Origin: Neopusillimonas maritima
Lineage (GTDB): Bacteria; Pseudomonadota; Gammaproteobacteria; Burkholderiales; Burkholderiaceae_B
Length of the DNA stretch: 64,000 nucleotides
NCBI RefSeq assembly: GCF_040930455.2
Contig: NZ_CP170494.1
Direction: 5' to 3' (one strand)
This document shows, piece after piece, positions 18,082 through 26,489 of the stretch. A program made the position numbers and the translations under genes. Position 1 is the stretch's first letter; each line of letters starts with the position of its first letter. The notes under the pieces are model-generated. The model saw only the letters and a program-made list of their open reading frames with translations, made no database searches and was not told the DNA's origin.

Positions 18082-19170
18082 TTACTCTCTCCCTGACTCA
18101 ATCAGGCTTTGGCCACCGGTCATGCGTTTAAGCACATAATCAACCGGTGACTTCACACGCGTAATCGGCTGGGCAGGCTTGCTGCTCCAAACGGTTTCAG
18201 GGCGTACCTGCAGAACCCGGATTTGCAACCTATCGTCTACTGCCCACTCAATGTCCTGGGGCGCACCCCGGTCTTTCTCGACTTGTTTGGCGAACTTTGC
18301 CAACTCGATAACGGTTTCGTCGGGCAGACAAATGGCATCCTGGCGCTCGGTCTCGATTTCGCAAAAGCCCACTTCCCCGGTTTGCGGGTCAAACCGATAT
18401 TCGTGCGTTTGCGTGTGTGGCTCCCTTTTCAGCAATTGCAACGTCACTTTGTCGACTTTAAACTGCGTTGGCGTAACGTCACCTTTCACAACCCCCTCAC
18501 CTAATCCCCAGCAAGATTCGATGACAATTTTTGAGCGATCGCCGGTAATGGGGTCTAAAGTGAACATGACCCCGGCGGCTCGGGCCTGAACCATTTGCTG
18601 AATGCCAACACAAATCGCGAAATCAGAAAGCGCAGCAACCTGCTTACCTTCATGGCGGTAAGTCAGTACGGTATCGCTGAACATGCCGGCCCAACATTGT
18701 CGCGTGTATCGAATAACGTTCTTAACATCGGACACCCACAAGAATGTTTCGTACTGCCCGGCAAAACTTGCGCCGGCCAGGTCTTCCGACTCGCCGCTAG
18801 ACCGCACGGCAACAGGCACGTCAATCACGCCTGTGCGCTCTTCAAGTTTTTCATACGCCTGCGCAATTTGATCGTGAAGATCTTGAGGCATCGGCGCCGT
18901 CATGATCTGATCAATTAATTTAGCTGTTTCAACTTTCAGTTGCGCAGGTTCGATCTCGGTTGCAATCTTTCTGACACGACTGATTTCATCCTCCAGCCCA
19001 GCGCCTTTAACAAATTCACGAAACGCCTGAGTCGTAATGCCGAACCCAGGTGGAACGGAATAGCCGGCAGCCATTGAAGTTGCAAGACTGGAAAACTTAC
19101 CGCCCAGCAATGGGTTATCTTTTGCCGCCGGATCGTCCAGCCAAAGAATGTTGGGTTTTACATCAGACAT
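18082..19170 (-). CDS. PEP-synthase-type ATP-binding subunit (phenylphosphate synthase small-subunit-like)
   Basis: 362 residues (about 40 kDa) forming only the N-terminal ATP-grasp half of PEP synthase (PPDK_N). Motifs are LLGGKFSSLATSMAAGYSVP, VAVRSSGESEDLAGASFAGQ, FTLDPITGDRSKIVIES, WGLGEGVVKGDVTPT and QDIEWAVDD. The swivelling phosphohistidine domain and the PEP/pyruvate barrel are absent. The first Met of the open frame is a TTG; the real ATG at 19170 overlaps the upstream stop in TGATG, with GAGGAGG in front, so the pair is translationally coupled. Size and content match the 40-kDa subunit of Thauera phenylphosphate synthase. The likely role is to take a phosphoryl group from ATP and pass it to the histidine of the partner subunit. 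Confidence 0.8.
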   Translation of the reverse strand: MSDVKPNILWLDDPAAKDNPLLGGKFSSLATSMAAGYSVPPGFGITTQAFREFVKGAGLEDEISRVRKIATEIEPAQLKVETAKLIDQIMTAPMPQDLHDQIAQAYEKLEERTGVIDVPVAVRSSGESEDLAGASFAGQYETFLWVSDVKNVIRYTRQCWAGMFSDTVLTYRHEGKQVAALSDFAICVGIQQMVQARAAGVMFTLDPITGDRSKIVIESCWGLGEGVVKGDVTPTQFKVDKVTLQLLKREPHTQTHEYRFDPQTGEVGFCEIETERQDAICLPDETVIELAKFAKQVEKDRGAPQDIEWAVDDRLQIRVLQVRPETVWSSKPAQPITRVKSPVDYVLKRMTGGQSLIESGRE

Positions 19171-21008
19171 CAAACGGCCTCCTCAAGACGCTTTACAGTA
19201 CCGAAGTTGCCATCTACTTCAACAAGATCGCCCGTTTTAAAGGTAGACGAGGCAAAGCCTGTACCCACAACAGCCGGTAAACCATATTCGCGAGAAATAA
19301 TCGCGGTATGGGCCATCATGCCCCCCACATCAGAAACGGCCGCGCTAATCATTGGGAATACGGGCGCCCAGCTTGGTGCGGTAATACGACAAATTAAAAT
19401 TTCACCCTTCTGAATTTCGTAAAGCTGCTCGGGATCTGTAATAACGCGCGCACGGCCCGTAACTTTGCCGGGCGATGCAGCTACCCCTTTCAGAATATTC
19501 GATGAGTCTTGGCCAACGCTGAGCCACTCTTCCACGGTCTCCTGAGTAATACCAAACAACATAATTGTTAGCGGCTCGGTAATAGACTTCGGCGGAGTAC
19601 CTAATGCAGGTGGGGGAGCCCATTTGGCCAATGCATCACGCTTAGCCTTACGGCGCTCAACAACCGGCTTCCAATAAACCTCACCCCGCGGTTGCGTGCC
19701 AGTGGCCCAACCAATCAACAGGTCGTATAGCGCATCACTTACTTCATGGCGATGCAGATAGAAAATATCTTCACGATCTGCAAAGAAACCACTGCTCACA
19801 AACAAGTCGCCAAGTTCACGAACCTTTTGCCAAAATATGGAGTGATGCCAATGCTCGACATAGAAATTATGATCTTCAACAAAGGGGAACACCTTGCGAG
19901 CCAAGTTCACCAGACCATCGAACGACTCACGATCCTCTTCTGTGGGTAGAAGTTCACGATACTCGGCAGTTACCCGTGCGCGTTTCTCTAGAATTTCATC
20001 CAACGGACGGTCTACTTTCTCGCCCCGGCGCACGGCCTCGATGTAACCTCGCAATGCGGTAAATGGCAAACGCATATCCGTCATCCAAACCGGATCTGCA
20101 TGGCAGTAGCCCACACCCGTTGAATACCAGAACCAAGGGTCCTTGGAGTCTTCAAGCGACTGGACCCACTGCTGACCCTCTTTCGTTTTCTTCAATAACT
20201 CAACGGTTTTATCGGGGCTGGTGTTATCTGTAATAACCTTGTCAACACCCAACTCTACAGCCAGTTTGGCTAAGCGACGTAACTCATCATCAGGACGGAA
20301 CAAAACAATGTCGATCCCGCTTACCATGTCTGTTACTGTCTGGTCGGCAATGCCGGGGAAGGCGCTTTGGCAATATTCCCGGAAAGTCAGATAAGCGCCG
20401 TAGCCCAGGTTCAACATTTCGAAATGGTAAGAGCCCATTTCAAGCATGTTTTCAATTAAGCGGTTGTATTTACACAGCAAGTCATGGCTTGAGTAAAGCC
20501 CACGGTGTCCGGTAACGTACTCTTCTTTTTCATACTCGGGCAATGGTGTAAATTCAATTGCTTTTAATCGGTCAATGCAGTCTTTTGCCTTTACTTTCCA
20601 GTTATCGAAAATCTCATCCCAATTTTCATAGTAATGACCGGCGCGACGCGTGAAATACACTTGACGCTCAGCCACTTTAACTGGGTCATCACAAATATTT
20701 GGCGCGACATACAGATACCCATTAATGACACGTTGGTCTACACCAATAGCCGGCGGAAAAGCCCATACCCGATTCGTCATTTGGCTTAATGCGACCCACC
20801 AGTTTTCCGTCATGATGGTGTCGAACGGGTACAGTGGTTCCGGGTTGTGCATACCATCAAAAAACCAGAACTTGCCTTCCTCCAGCTCCTGACGTTCGGG
20901 GCTTACCAAGCAATAATAGGGATACAGCTCTTCCCAACCTTCCGCCCCTTCAGGCGTTGGAAGTTCAAAGGGGCTTGGAAAAGATTTCTTTTTTTCTGCA
21001 GTACTCAT
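19170..21008 (-). CDS. PEP-utilizing swivel-domain subunit (phenylphosphate synthase large-subunit-like)
   Basis: 612 residues (about 70 kDa). Only the C-terminal 90 residues are clearly of the PEP-utilizing mobile-domain type: GVAASPGKVTGRARVI, then GGMMAHTAIISREYGLPAVVG with the phosphohistidine at His567, and GDLVEVDGNFGTVK. The first 500 residues are helical and resemble the acceptor-binding part of rifampicin phosphotransferase and of the 70-kDa subunit of phenylphosphate synthase (HWHHSIFWQKVRELGDLF, ADREDIFYLHRHEV). In that family the histidine receives a phosphate and transfers it to a hydroxyl group of the substrate. Here the acceptor is unknown. The start at 21008 has AAGGAGTGA. No CBS-domain third subunit like that of Thauera is encoded nearby. 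Confidence 0.8.
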   Translation of the reverse strand: MSTAEKKKSFPSPFELPTPEGAEGWEELYPYYCLVSPERQELEEGKFWFFDGMHNPEPLYPFDTIMTENWWVALSQMTNRVWAFPPAIGVDQRVINGYLYVAPNICDDPVKVAERQVYFTRRAGHYYENWDEIFDNWKVKAKDCIDRLKAIEFTPLPEYEKEEYVTGHRGLYSSHDLLCKYNRLIENMLEMGSYHFEMLNLGYGAYLTFREYCQSAFPGIADQTVTDMVSGIDIVLFRPDDELRRLAKLAVELGVDKVITDNTSPDKTVELLKKTKEGQQWVQSLEDSKDPWFWYSTGVGYCHADPVWMTDMRLPFTALRGYIEAVRRGEKVDRPLDEILEKRARVTAEYRELLPTEEDRESFDGLVNLARKVFPFVEDHNFYVEHWHHSIFWQKVRELGDLFVSSGFFADREDIFYLHRHEVSDALYDLLIGWATGTQPRGEVYWKPVVERRKAKRDALAKWAPPPALGTPPKSITEPLTIMLFGITQETVEEWLSVGQDSSNILKGVAASPGKVTGRARVITDPEQLYEIQKGEILICRITAPSWAPVFPMISAAVSDVGGMMAHTAIISREYGLPAVVGTGFASSTFKTGDLVEVDGNFGTVKRLEEAV

Positions 21009-21074
21009 TTTTTAGTCACTCCTTTTCAATGCTTTAGCCATGCAGGACGTAAATAACCCCCTGGCTTTCAAAAC

Positions 21075-22097
21075 TTAACGATTTCGGTTGCTGTCGCGCA
21101 TTTGGTCAACTGCAATTGCAATAACTAGAACGGCGCCAATAATGATGGTTTGTAGATAACTGTTTACACGAAGCAGGTTCATTCCGTTGGATAGGGCGGT
21201 AATAAAAATTGCACCCATCACCACGTTACGCAGTAACCCGCGCCCGCCCGTTAACGAAACGCCTGCGATCAAGCATGCTGCAATCGAGTTCAGAATCAAA
21301 TCGGTTCCACCCAGGGTCGCCTCGCCACTTTCAGTGCGCGCAGTTAGCAATACCCCCCCAATGCCCACAATTGTGCCGGCGACAACATACGCAAATACCT
21401 GATTAAGCGACGTTCTAACACCAGACAACCGCGCCGCCTTAAAATTGCTGCCAATGGCGTAAAAATAACGGCCGAATCGCGTCCAACTTAGAAGGACGTA
21501 CGTTAGAACAACAATAACTGCAGCATAAAGAATCGGTACGGGTATGCCATAAACCGAGTCGTAAGCCAGCACATTGCCAAACTGTTCCGGCAGGCCTGAA
21601 ATACTGTACCCACCAGATATATACAGCGCCAACCCAGATGCAATAGACAAACTGCCCAATGTCATCACAAACGGTGTTACCCGAAACAGGGCAACCCCCA
21701 GGCCGTTGAACAACCCAACGCCGGCGCCTGTTAGCACACCCGACACAATGGCAACTGTTACGGCCCAGCTGACGGCCTCCGGGTCGATGCCCAGCATATA
21801 TTTCATTACGGTTGCGGTTACCACACTGACTAATGCGACGTTACTGCCAACCGACAAGTCGATTCCGCCTGTAATCAGTATCAAAAACTGGGCAACGCAA
21901 ACAATAATTAAGTATGTAGATTGCCGCGTTAGGTTAAACAAATTGGCCTCGGATACGAACCGCGGCTCCAGCAAGCCGAACAAAACGATTAGCGCCAGCA
22001 GCAGTAGTGGCATCATGCCTATTGATGCAGCAATACTGCGCCAGCTCACACCCTGCGAAGCCGGAGCGACCTGTGTTTGTGTTGAAACCCCACTCAT
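21075..22097 (-). CDS. ABC transporter permease, ribose/RbsC type
   Basis: 340-residue inner-membrane permease of the carbohydrate uptake transporter-2 family (BPD_transp_2). It has about 8-10 hydrophobic segments. Family marks are FVSEANLFNLTRQSTYLIIV, LITGGIDLSVGSNVALVSVV, NGLGVALFRVTPFVMTLGSL and ARTESGEATLGGTDLILNSI AACLIAG-type C-terminal loops. It follows the ATPase gene after a short gap with GAGGGA between them. Together with the ATPase and the binding protein it makes a complete importer. CUT2 systems carry sugars, autoinducers and polyols; the substrate here is likely a small hydroxylated compound, given the downstream kinase-like pair, but this is inferred. Confidence 0.88.
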   Translation of the reverse strand: MSGVSTQTQVAPASQGVSWRSIAASIGMMPLLLLALIVLFGLLEPRFVSEANLFNLTRQSTYLIIVCVAQFLILITGGIDLSVGSNVALVSVVTATVMKYMLGIDPEAVSWAVTVAIVSGVLTGAGVGLFNGLGVALFRVTPFVMTLGSLSIASGLALYISGGYSISGLPEQFGNVLAYDSVYGIPVPILYAAVIVVLTYVLLSWTRFGRYFYAIGSNFKAARLSGVRTSLNQVFAYVVAGTIVGIGGVLLTARTESGEATLGGTDLILNSIAACLIAGVSLTGGRGLLRNVVMGAIFITALSNGMNLLRVNSYLQTIIIGAVLVIAIAVDQMRDSNRNR

Positions 22098-22101
22098 TCC
22101 C

Positions 22102-23685
22102 TCATTCCTTCACAAAAAATCCGGATAACGCGTTCTCTTCAGTCCGCTTGTCTCCGGTTAACTCATCCACAATTAACCCTTCCCGCACTACATAAACGCG
22201 GTTCGAGAGGCTTAATACTTCAGGCAGATCCGAGCTAATCAATAGAACAGCCATACCCGCGCTTACCAACTGCTCCAGCACTGCGTAAATTTCGGCTTTC
22301 GCGTTAACGTCGATTCCAACTGTAGGCTCATCCAAAATGAGTAACTGCGGTTCGCGCGCCAAAAACCGCCCCAAGAGGGCTTTTTGCATGTTCCCGCCAG
22401 AAAAACCTTGGGCGGTACGTTCGATATCCAAGGGCGCAAGAGACATGCGCTTGGCCATGTCGAACGACTCACGCTTTTCTGCTTTGCGCGATAACATCCC
22501 GCTTCTTAGAAGCGTTGGCGACTTTAACGATGCCAATGAGATATTCTCGCGAACACTACGGCATAGCAGCATGCCTTCATGTATTCGATCGTTGGTAACG
22601 TAGGCGACGCCCGACTGAATGAAATCTCGGGGTGTAGCATGACTTAAGTCGATATCTCCTAGCTGAATGGCGCCACCTGCACGAGGCTCTACCCCAAAAC
22701 AAGCCCGGCCTATCTCAGACTTGCCGCAACCAACCAAACCAGCTAGGCCAACAATTTCGCCTCGCCGCACGGTAAGCGAGGCATCACGCACTTTTCCATT
22801 CACCGTTGAAAGTGAGGACACCGTTAACAGCGTTTCTGTCGGGCTGAACTGGATCTCGGGGTAAAACCCGCCGAAGCTACGGCCTGTCATGAGTTCGACA
22901 AGCTGCTTGCGGTCTGTTTCAGAAGCGCCCACGGTCGCAATATGTCGGCCGTCGCGCATTACCGTTACGCGGTCGCCAATTTGCTGAATTTCGCTAATTC
23001 GGTGCGAAATGTAGATCACCCCCACACCCGAGCGCTTCAAACCTCGAATGAGTTCAAACAGTTGCGTGGTCTCCGCCTCCGTCAAAGAGGCAGTGGGTTC
23101 ATCAAGAATAAGAATGCGGGGTTCGGTTAGTGCCGCCTTGGCAATTTCTACCATTTGGCACTCGGCACGCGACAAACTGCCCACTAACGCATCAGGGCTG
23201 ATATGAAAACCAAGTCGTTGAAAATGCTGCAATGCTGTTGTGCGCATTGCTTTCTTTTGCAATAACCCTGACCAGCCCCTTTTTTCATTCGCAAGGAATA
23301 GATTTTCTTCAACGGTCATGTCGGGGGCAAGACTAAACTCCTGATACACAACAGAGACCCCCGCATGACGCGCATCCTGAACAGAGCGGAAAGTAACGGG
23401 TTTGCCATCGATAAATATCTGACCTGACGATGGCGGCAAGGCACCACAAATAATATTAATAAGTGTCGACTTGCCGGCACCGTTTTCACCGAACAGTACA
23501 TGCACCTCACCGGCACGAACATCCAAGTCCATTTCGGTGAGCGCCTGTACACCAGGGAACTGCCGACTAACTTTGCGAACACTAAGCAACGCATCCGCAA
23601 TCGCTCCGGCAGCCTCTGGTTCAGACCAGATGGTTTCATTTGGCATTAGATTTCTTCCTGCACCCAAGGCCTGCAAACTCATCAT
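22102..23685 (-). CDS. ABC transporter ATP-binding protein, RbsA type (two ATPase domains)
   Basis: 527-residue double ATPase of the CUT2 family. The first domain has Walker A GENGAGKSTLI, a changed signature LSRAECQMVEIAKA, and Walker B LILDEPTASLT. The second has Walker A GLVGCGKSEIG, signature FSGGNMQKALLGRFL and Walker B LLILDEPTVGIDV. The degenerate second P-loop is usual for RbsA. A 27-residue lead comes before the first domain. The start is ATGATG at 23685, nine bases after the binding-protein stop, with AAGGTGG in front. It powers import with the permease encoded directly downstream. Confidence 0.9.
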   Translation of the reverse strand: MMSLQALGAGRNLMPNETIWSEPEAAGAIADALLSVRKVSRQFPGVQALTEMDLDVRAGEVHVLFGENGAGKSTLINIICGALPPSSGQIFIDGKPVTFRSVQDARHAGVSVVYQEFSLAPDMTVEENLFLANEKRGWSGLLQKKAMRTTALQHFQRLGFHISPDALVGSLSRAECQMVEIAKAALTEPRILILDEPTASLTEAETTQLFELIRGLKRSGVGVIYISHRISEIQQIGDRVTVMRDGRHIATVGASETDRKQLVELMTGRSFGGFYPEIQFSPTETLLTVSSLSTVNGKVRDASLTVRRGEIVGLAGLVGCGKSEIGRACFGVEPRAGGAIQLGDIDLSHATPRDFIQSGVAYVTNDRIHEGMLLCRSVRENISLASLKSPTLLRSGMLSRKAEKRESFDMAKRMSLAPLDIERTAQGFSGGNMQKALLGRFLAREPQLLILDEPTVGIDVNAKAEIYAVLEQLVSAGMAVLLISSDLPEVLSLSNRVYVVREGLIVDELTGDKRTEENALSGFFVKE

Positions 23686-23693
23686 TAACCACC

Positions 23694-24779
23694 TTACTTA
23701 ACTTCAAAGTAGGGTTCCCAGCCTTCTGGGGCCAACGACAATGCCCGATTGTGGGTTTTCACAGACTCTTGGTCGATAATGCCAAAACCAGTATCTACAT
23801 CTTGCGCCACTGGCTTTTCTTCCAGAAGTCTGACGAGCTGGTCGATTGCCACACGCGCCTGGGCAGCGGTGTAATCAGTGGCAGTCGCCTCAACTGAACC
23901 GTCGCGCAAACCCGCTTCCACAACCGGTGTTGTGTAAGACGACAACAAACCAATGTCTGTCTTGCCCTTTTCTTTCAACACCTGAATGCCGGCCTCGATC
24001 GCAGGCGCAATACCGCCGATATAATCGACATCCGGATATGCAAGCAATGCATCTTCAATTAAAGGAATTTGTGCCGCTTTACTTGGCTCGCCCCAAATAA
24101 CCTTCACCACTTCAATGTTGTCGACATCTTTTAAGGTCGCGACAAACCCATCGGCAGAATCCTTCGACCAGCGAGGCGCCTCGGGGCCACCCAACCAAAC
24201 AACCTTCACTGAGTCACTACCTTTAGGGTGTTTTTTCATTAGGTACTCACCCACCATGCGCCCAGCATCAAACCAATTTCCCTGGGCACGCGCCGCCACG
24301 CGATCAGAAGTGACATCCCCACCCGTAATAGCCGTTGGTACGCCCTGATCGGCCGCACGCGCAATAGCGCGGTTCAAGCCAGTTGCAGAAATCGCCACCA
24401 TTGCAATGCCGTCAGCACCTCGGCTAACACAGTCCTCAAGCTGCGAGATCTGGGTTGGCAACTCGGTATAACCGCCAGCGGCAAATACATTCAGCGCAAT
24501 CCCTTTAGCTTTTGCCTCGGTTACTGCGCCATATGTCATCGCCATGTAATAAGGATCTTTCGTATGGGGAAACAACACACAGATATTCCATTTTTCCGAC
24601 ACATCGGATTTCGGTAGCGGTTTATAAACCGCGTCTTTCCATTCCCCTTTTTCAGAAAACGGGGGCGTACGTTCTTTTACGTTCAGCTCCCAGTTATCGG
24701 TTGCGTCTGCCGCAGAAACAGCGCCTACCGCCGTCATCAGCAGGCCCCCAAGCAGTAGTGATAAAGCGTTCTTTTTCAT
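23694..24779 (-). CDS. periplasmic sugar-type binding protein, TorT-like
   Basis: 361-residue periplasmic binding protein of the type-1 (ribose/LacI-like) fold. The signal peptide is MKKNALSLLLGGLLMTAVGA with a cut near VSA-A. The lead EKGEWKDAVYKPLPKSDVSEKWNICVLFPHTKDP resembles TorT, the periplasmic sensor partner of TorS. The body shows GYTELPTQISQLEDCVSRGAD, AITGGDVTSDRVAARAQGNW and WLGGPEAPRW. There is no TorS kinase next to it, and it is followed by an RbsA/RbsC pair, so it most likely works as the solute-binding subunit of the importer. The ligand is unknown. It is the first structural gene of the leftward operon, with an operator-like palindrome 54-65 bases upstream of its ATG. Confidence 0.85.
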   Translation of the reverse strand: MKKNALSLLLGGLLMTAVGAVSAADATDNWELNVKERTPPFSEKGEWKDAVYKPLPKSDVSEKWNICVLFPHTKDPYYMAMTYGAVTEAKAKGIALNVFAAGGYTELPTQISQLEDCVSRGADGIAMVAISATGLNRAIARAADQGVPTAITGGDVTSDRVAARAQGNWFDAGRMVGEYLMKKHPKGSDSVKVVWLGGPEAPRWSKDSADGFVATLKDVDNIEVVKVIWGEPSKAAQIPLIEDALLAYPDVDYIGGIAPAIEAGIQVLKEKGKTDIGLLSSYTTPVVEAGLRDGSVEATATDYTAAQARVAIDQLVRLLEEKPVAQDVDTGFGIIDQESVKTHNRALSLAPEGWEPYFEVK

Positions 24780-24832
24780 CGAGCGTCACCCTTCCTTAAA
24801 TAGAGCAAATTAGCAGGCCAAAACAATAAACC

Positions 24833-24844
24833 GGTCGAACGACC
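24833..24844. promoter_or_regulatory. palindromic operator-like site before the binding-protein operon
   Basis: GGTCG-AA-CGACC, a perfect inverted repeat with a two-base centre; on the minus strand it reads TTGGTCGTTCGACCGG. This form is common for TetR-family operators. It lies 54 bases upstream of the binding-protein ATG, between that gene and the TetR-type regulator gene, the expected place for a repressor site. A run of A residues at 24856-24865 is next to it. Binding is inferred. Confidence 0.55.
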
Positions 24845-25019
24845 AATTTAAGGCCAAAAAAAAACAGAACTGCCTACAACTTTTTGTTACTCAACTACTC
24901 TGTCTTCTTTCAATCGTGCCTTTCCACCATTGTCAGACGACTTCAGGTAGCCTACTTTGACACAACGCTTGGCAATTTGTGATTCGTGTTTTCCCTAGGG
25001 ATCGGGATAACCCCATGCT

Positions 25020-25781
25020 TTACCAACCAGGTGTTGATGGGGCTTGCATTCCATGCACCAGAAAAGTACTTAACCGGGCAACCATTTCATCTATATTGTC
25101 GTCTGTGTAACGTCCATCTGATAAGTCTTCTAATCGGCCCAGGCCTGAGAGCGCGTACAGGCAAATACCAATTAAGAACATCATGCGCCAATGAATATCC
25201 GCCGGGCTGACATTGGGTAGCAATATTTCCAGTACGTCCAAATAATGTTTAACAGAATCATCGTAAACTTCGCGCCGCAATCGAAATGACAACTCTTCTG
25301 GCTCGTTGTGCAATCGTGCTAGCAAACGCACAAACGCAATGCCACGCGGGCCACTGTGTAACAAGCTGAACAAGGGCAATAAGTACGCACGAATGACATT
25401 CGCGACGGGGGGTTGCCCATCATACTTTTTGAGTAACGTTTCCAGGTTACGCATGCGTTGAACCGAGATCGCCTGTCCCCTGTTCTTGATGACTGCCTCG
25501 AATAAACTACGCTTTGATTTGAAGTAATACGAAATCATCGATTGGCGAACGCCCGCCTGCGCCGCAATTTCCCGGGTCGACGTCAATGCATAGCCACGTT
25601 CAGCAAAATACATTTCGGCAATATCGATAATCTGGTTACGAATATCCCGGTTAACGGTTGGACGGCCCGGTCTTTTCTCACTCGAGGCGTCGGCGCCACC
25701 CTCGTTATCGTATACGGCCAATCCATCACTGCGTAACGACGCCTTTCTGCCTTCCTTGTCTACCCACGATGATTTAAGCAT
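25020..25781 (-). CDS. TetR-family regulator of the accessory operon
   Basis: 253-residue regulator. The helix-turn-helix is at about residues 45-95 (NQIIDIAEMYFAERGYALTSTREIAAQAGVRQ, then SMISYYFKSKRSLFEAVI). The rest is an all-helical ligand-binding part with a TetR_C-like segment (RGIAFVRLLARLHNEPEEL). A 40-residue, unstructured N-terminal tail comes first, longer than usual. It is read in the same direction as the importer operon and ends 240 bases before it. That gap holds the GGTCG-AA-CGACC palindrome, so the protein probably controls the operon in response to the imported compound. The start at 25781 is the open-frame ATG; a later ATG is not obvious. Confidence 0.85.
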   Translation of the reverse strand: MLKSSWVDKEGRKASLRSDGLAVYDNEGGADASSEKRPGRPTVNRDIRNQIIDIAEMYFAERGYALTSTREIAAQAGVRQSMISYYFKSKRSLFEAVIKNRGQAISVQRMRNLETLLKKYDGQPPVANVIRAYLLPLFSLLHSGPRGIAFVRLLARLHNEPEELSFRLRREVYDDSVKHYLDVLEILLPNVSPADIHWRMMFLIGICLYALSGLGRLEDLSDGRYTDDNIDEMVARLSTFLVHGMQAPSTPGW

Positions 25782-25987
25782 GTGTCTCTCTTATGGCGTT
25801 ATTCAACAACTGGCATCGTCCGCACGCAAAGGCGATACCTATTTATAGTGTATTGTGCTTTTTAAATTTAACGCAGCAAATTGCCATCCAACACCGGCGT
25901 CACCGTACAATACCCGAGTTGCGATCGCCATTAAAACCGCGTACAGTGGTTTGCACCTGACGGTTCTTTTTTTGCCACTTTTTCATC

Positions 25988-26449
25988 ATGTTCGACATCC
26001 TGGTCTATCTCTTCGAGAACTACTACACGCCGGAAGCATGTCCGGAAGCAGATGTGCTTGCGCACAAGCTTGCGGCGGCCGGCTTCGAGCACGAAGACAT
26101 TGATGAAGCGCTGGGCTGGCTCTATGGGCTGGCCCAAACAACAGAACAATGCGTTCAAATGGCGGAAATGTCGCAGGGCGACAGTCTGCGCGTCTTCACC
26201 GATCTCGAATATCAATCCTTGGGCACACAGGCTATCGGGTTTATCACCTTCCTGGAAAACTCCGGCGTTTTACCGCCGGCGCTGCGCGAAATTCTTATCG
26301 AGCGGGCCGAAGCCACGGCCGAAGCGCCTATTCCACTCGAGAAACTGAAAATCATCACGCTTATGGTGCTCTGGAGCCAGGAAGTGGAGGTGGACCACCT
26401 GGTGCTTGAAGAGTTGTTAACCCACGACAGCGCCCGGCTGTCGCACTAA
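25988..26449 (+). CDS. smg: Smg family protein (DUF494)
   Basis: 153-residue soluble acidic protein of the Smg/DUF494 family. The opening MFDILVYLFENYY and the segment LDLEYQSLGTQAIGFITFLE-like region (FTDLEYQSLGTQAIGFI) are typical. The family is found near dprA and topoisomerase genes in beta- and gammaproteobacteria and its function is not established. Here it precedes gluQ and topB. dprA, the usual upstream neighbour, is not in the window; the accessory block with the TetR gene lies there instead. The ATG at 25988 fits the family N-terminus. Confidence 0.88.
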   Translation: MFDILVYLFENYYTPEACPEADVLAHKLAAAGFEHEDIDEALGWLYGLAQTTEQCVQMAEMSQGDSLRVFTDLEYQSLGTQAIGFITFLENSGVLPPALREILIERAEATAEAPIPLEKLKIITLMVLWSQEVEVDHLVLEELLTHDSARLSH

Positions 26450-26489
26450 GCATTTTTACTTCATCAACTTAGCAACACAGAGCATTCAC

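Noticed and set aside
18082..21008. Phosphoenolpyruvate synthase or pyruvate phosphate dikinase split by a frameshift
   Set aside because: The domain order is reversed and the PEP barrel is missing; sizes match a genuine two-subunit phenylphosphate-synthase-like enzyme, with a clean TGATG junction.
23694..24779. TMAO sensing system because of the TorT-like protein
   Set aside because: No TorS/TorR or TMAO reductase genes; the next genes are an RbsA/RbsC importer.
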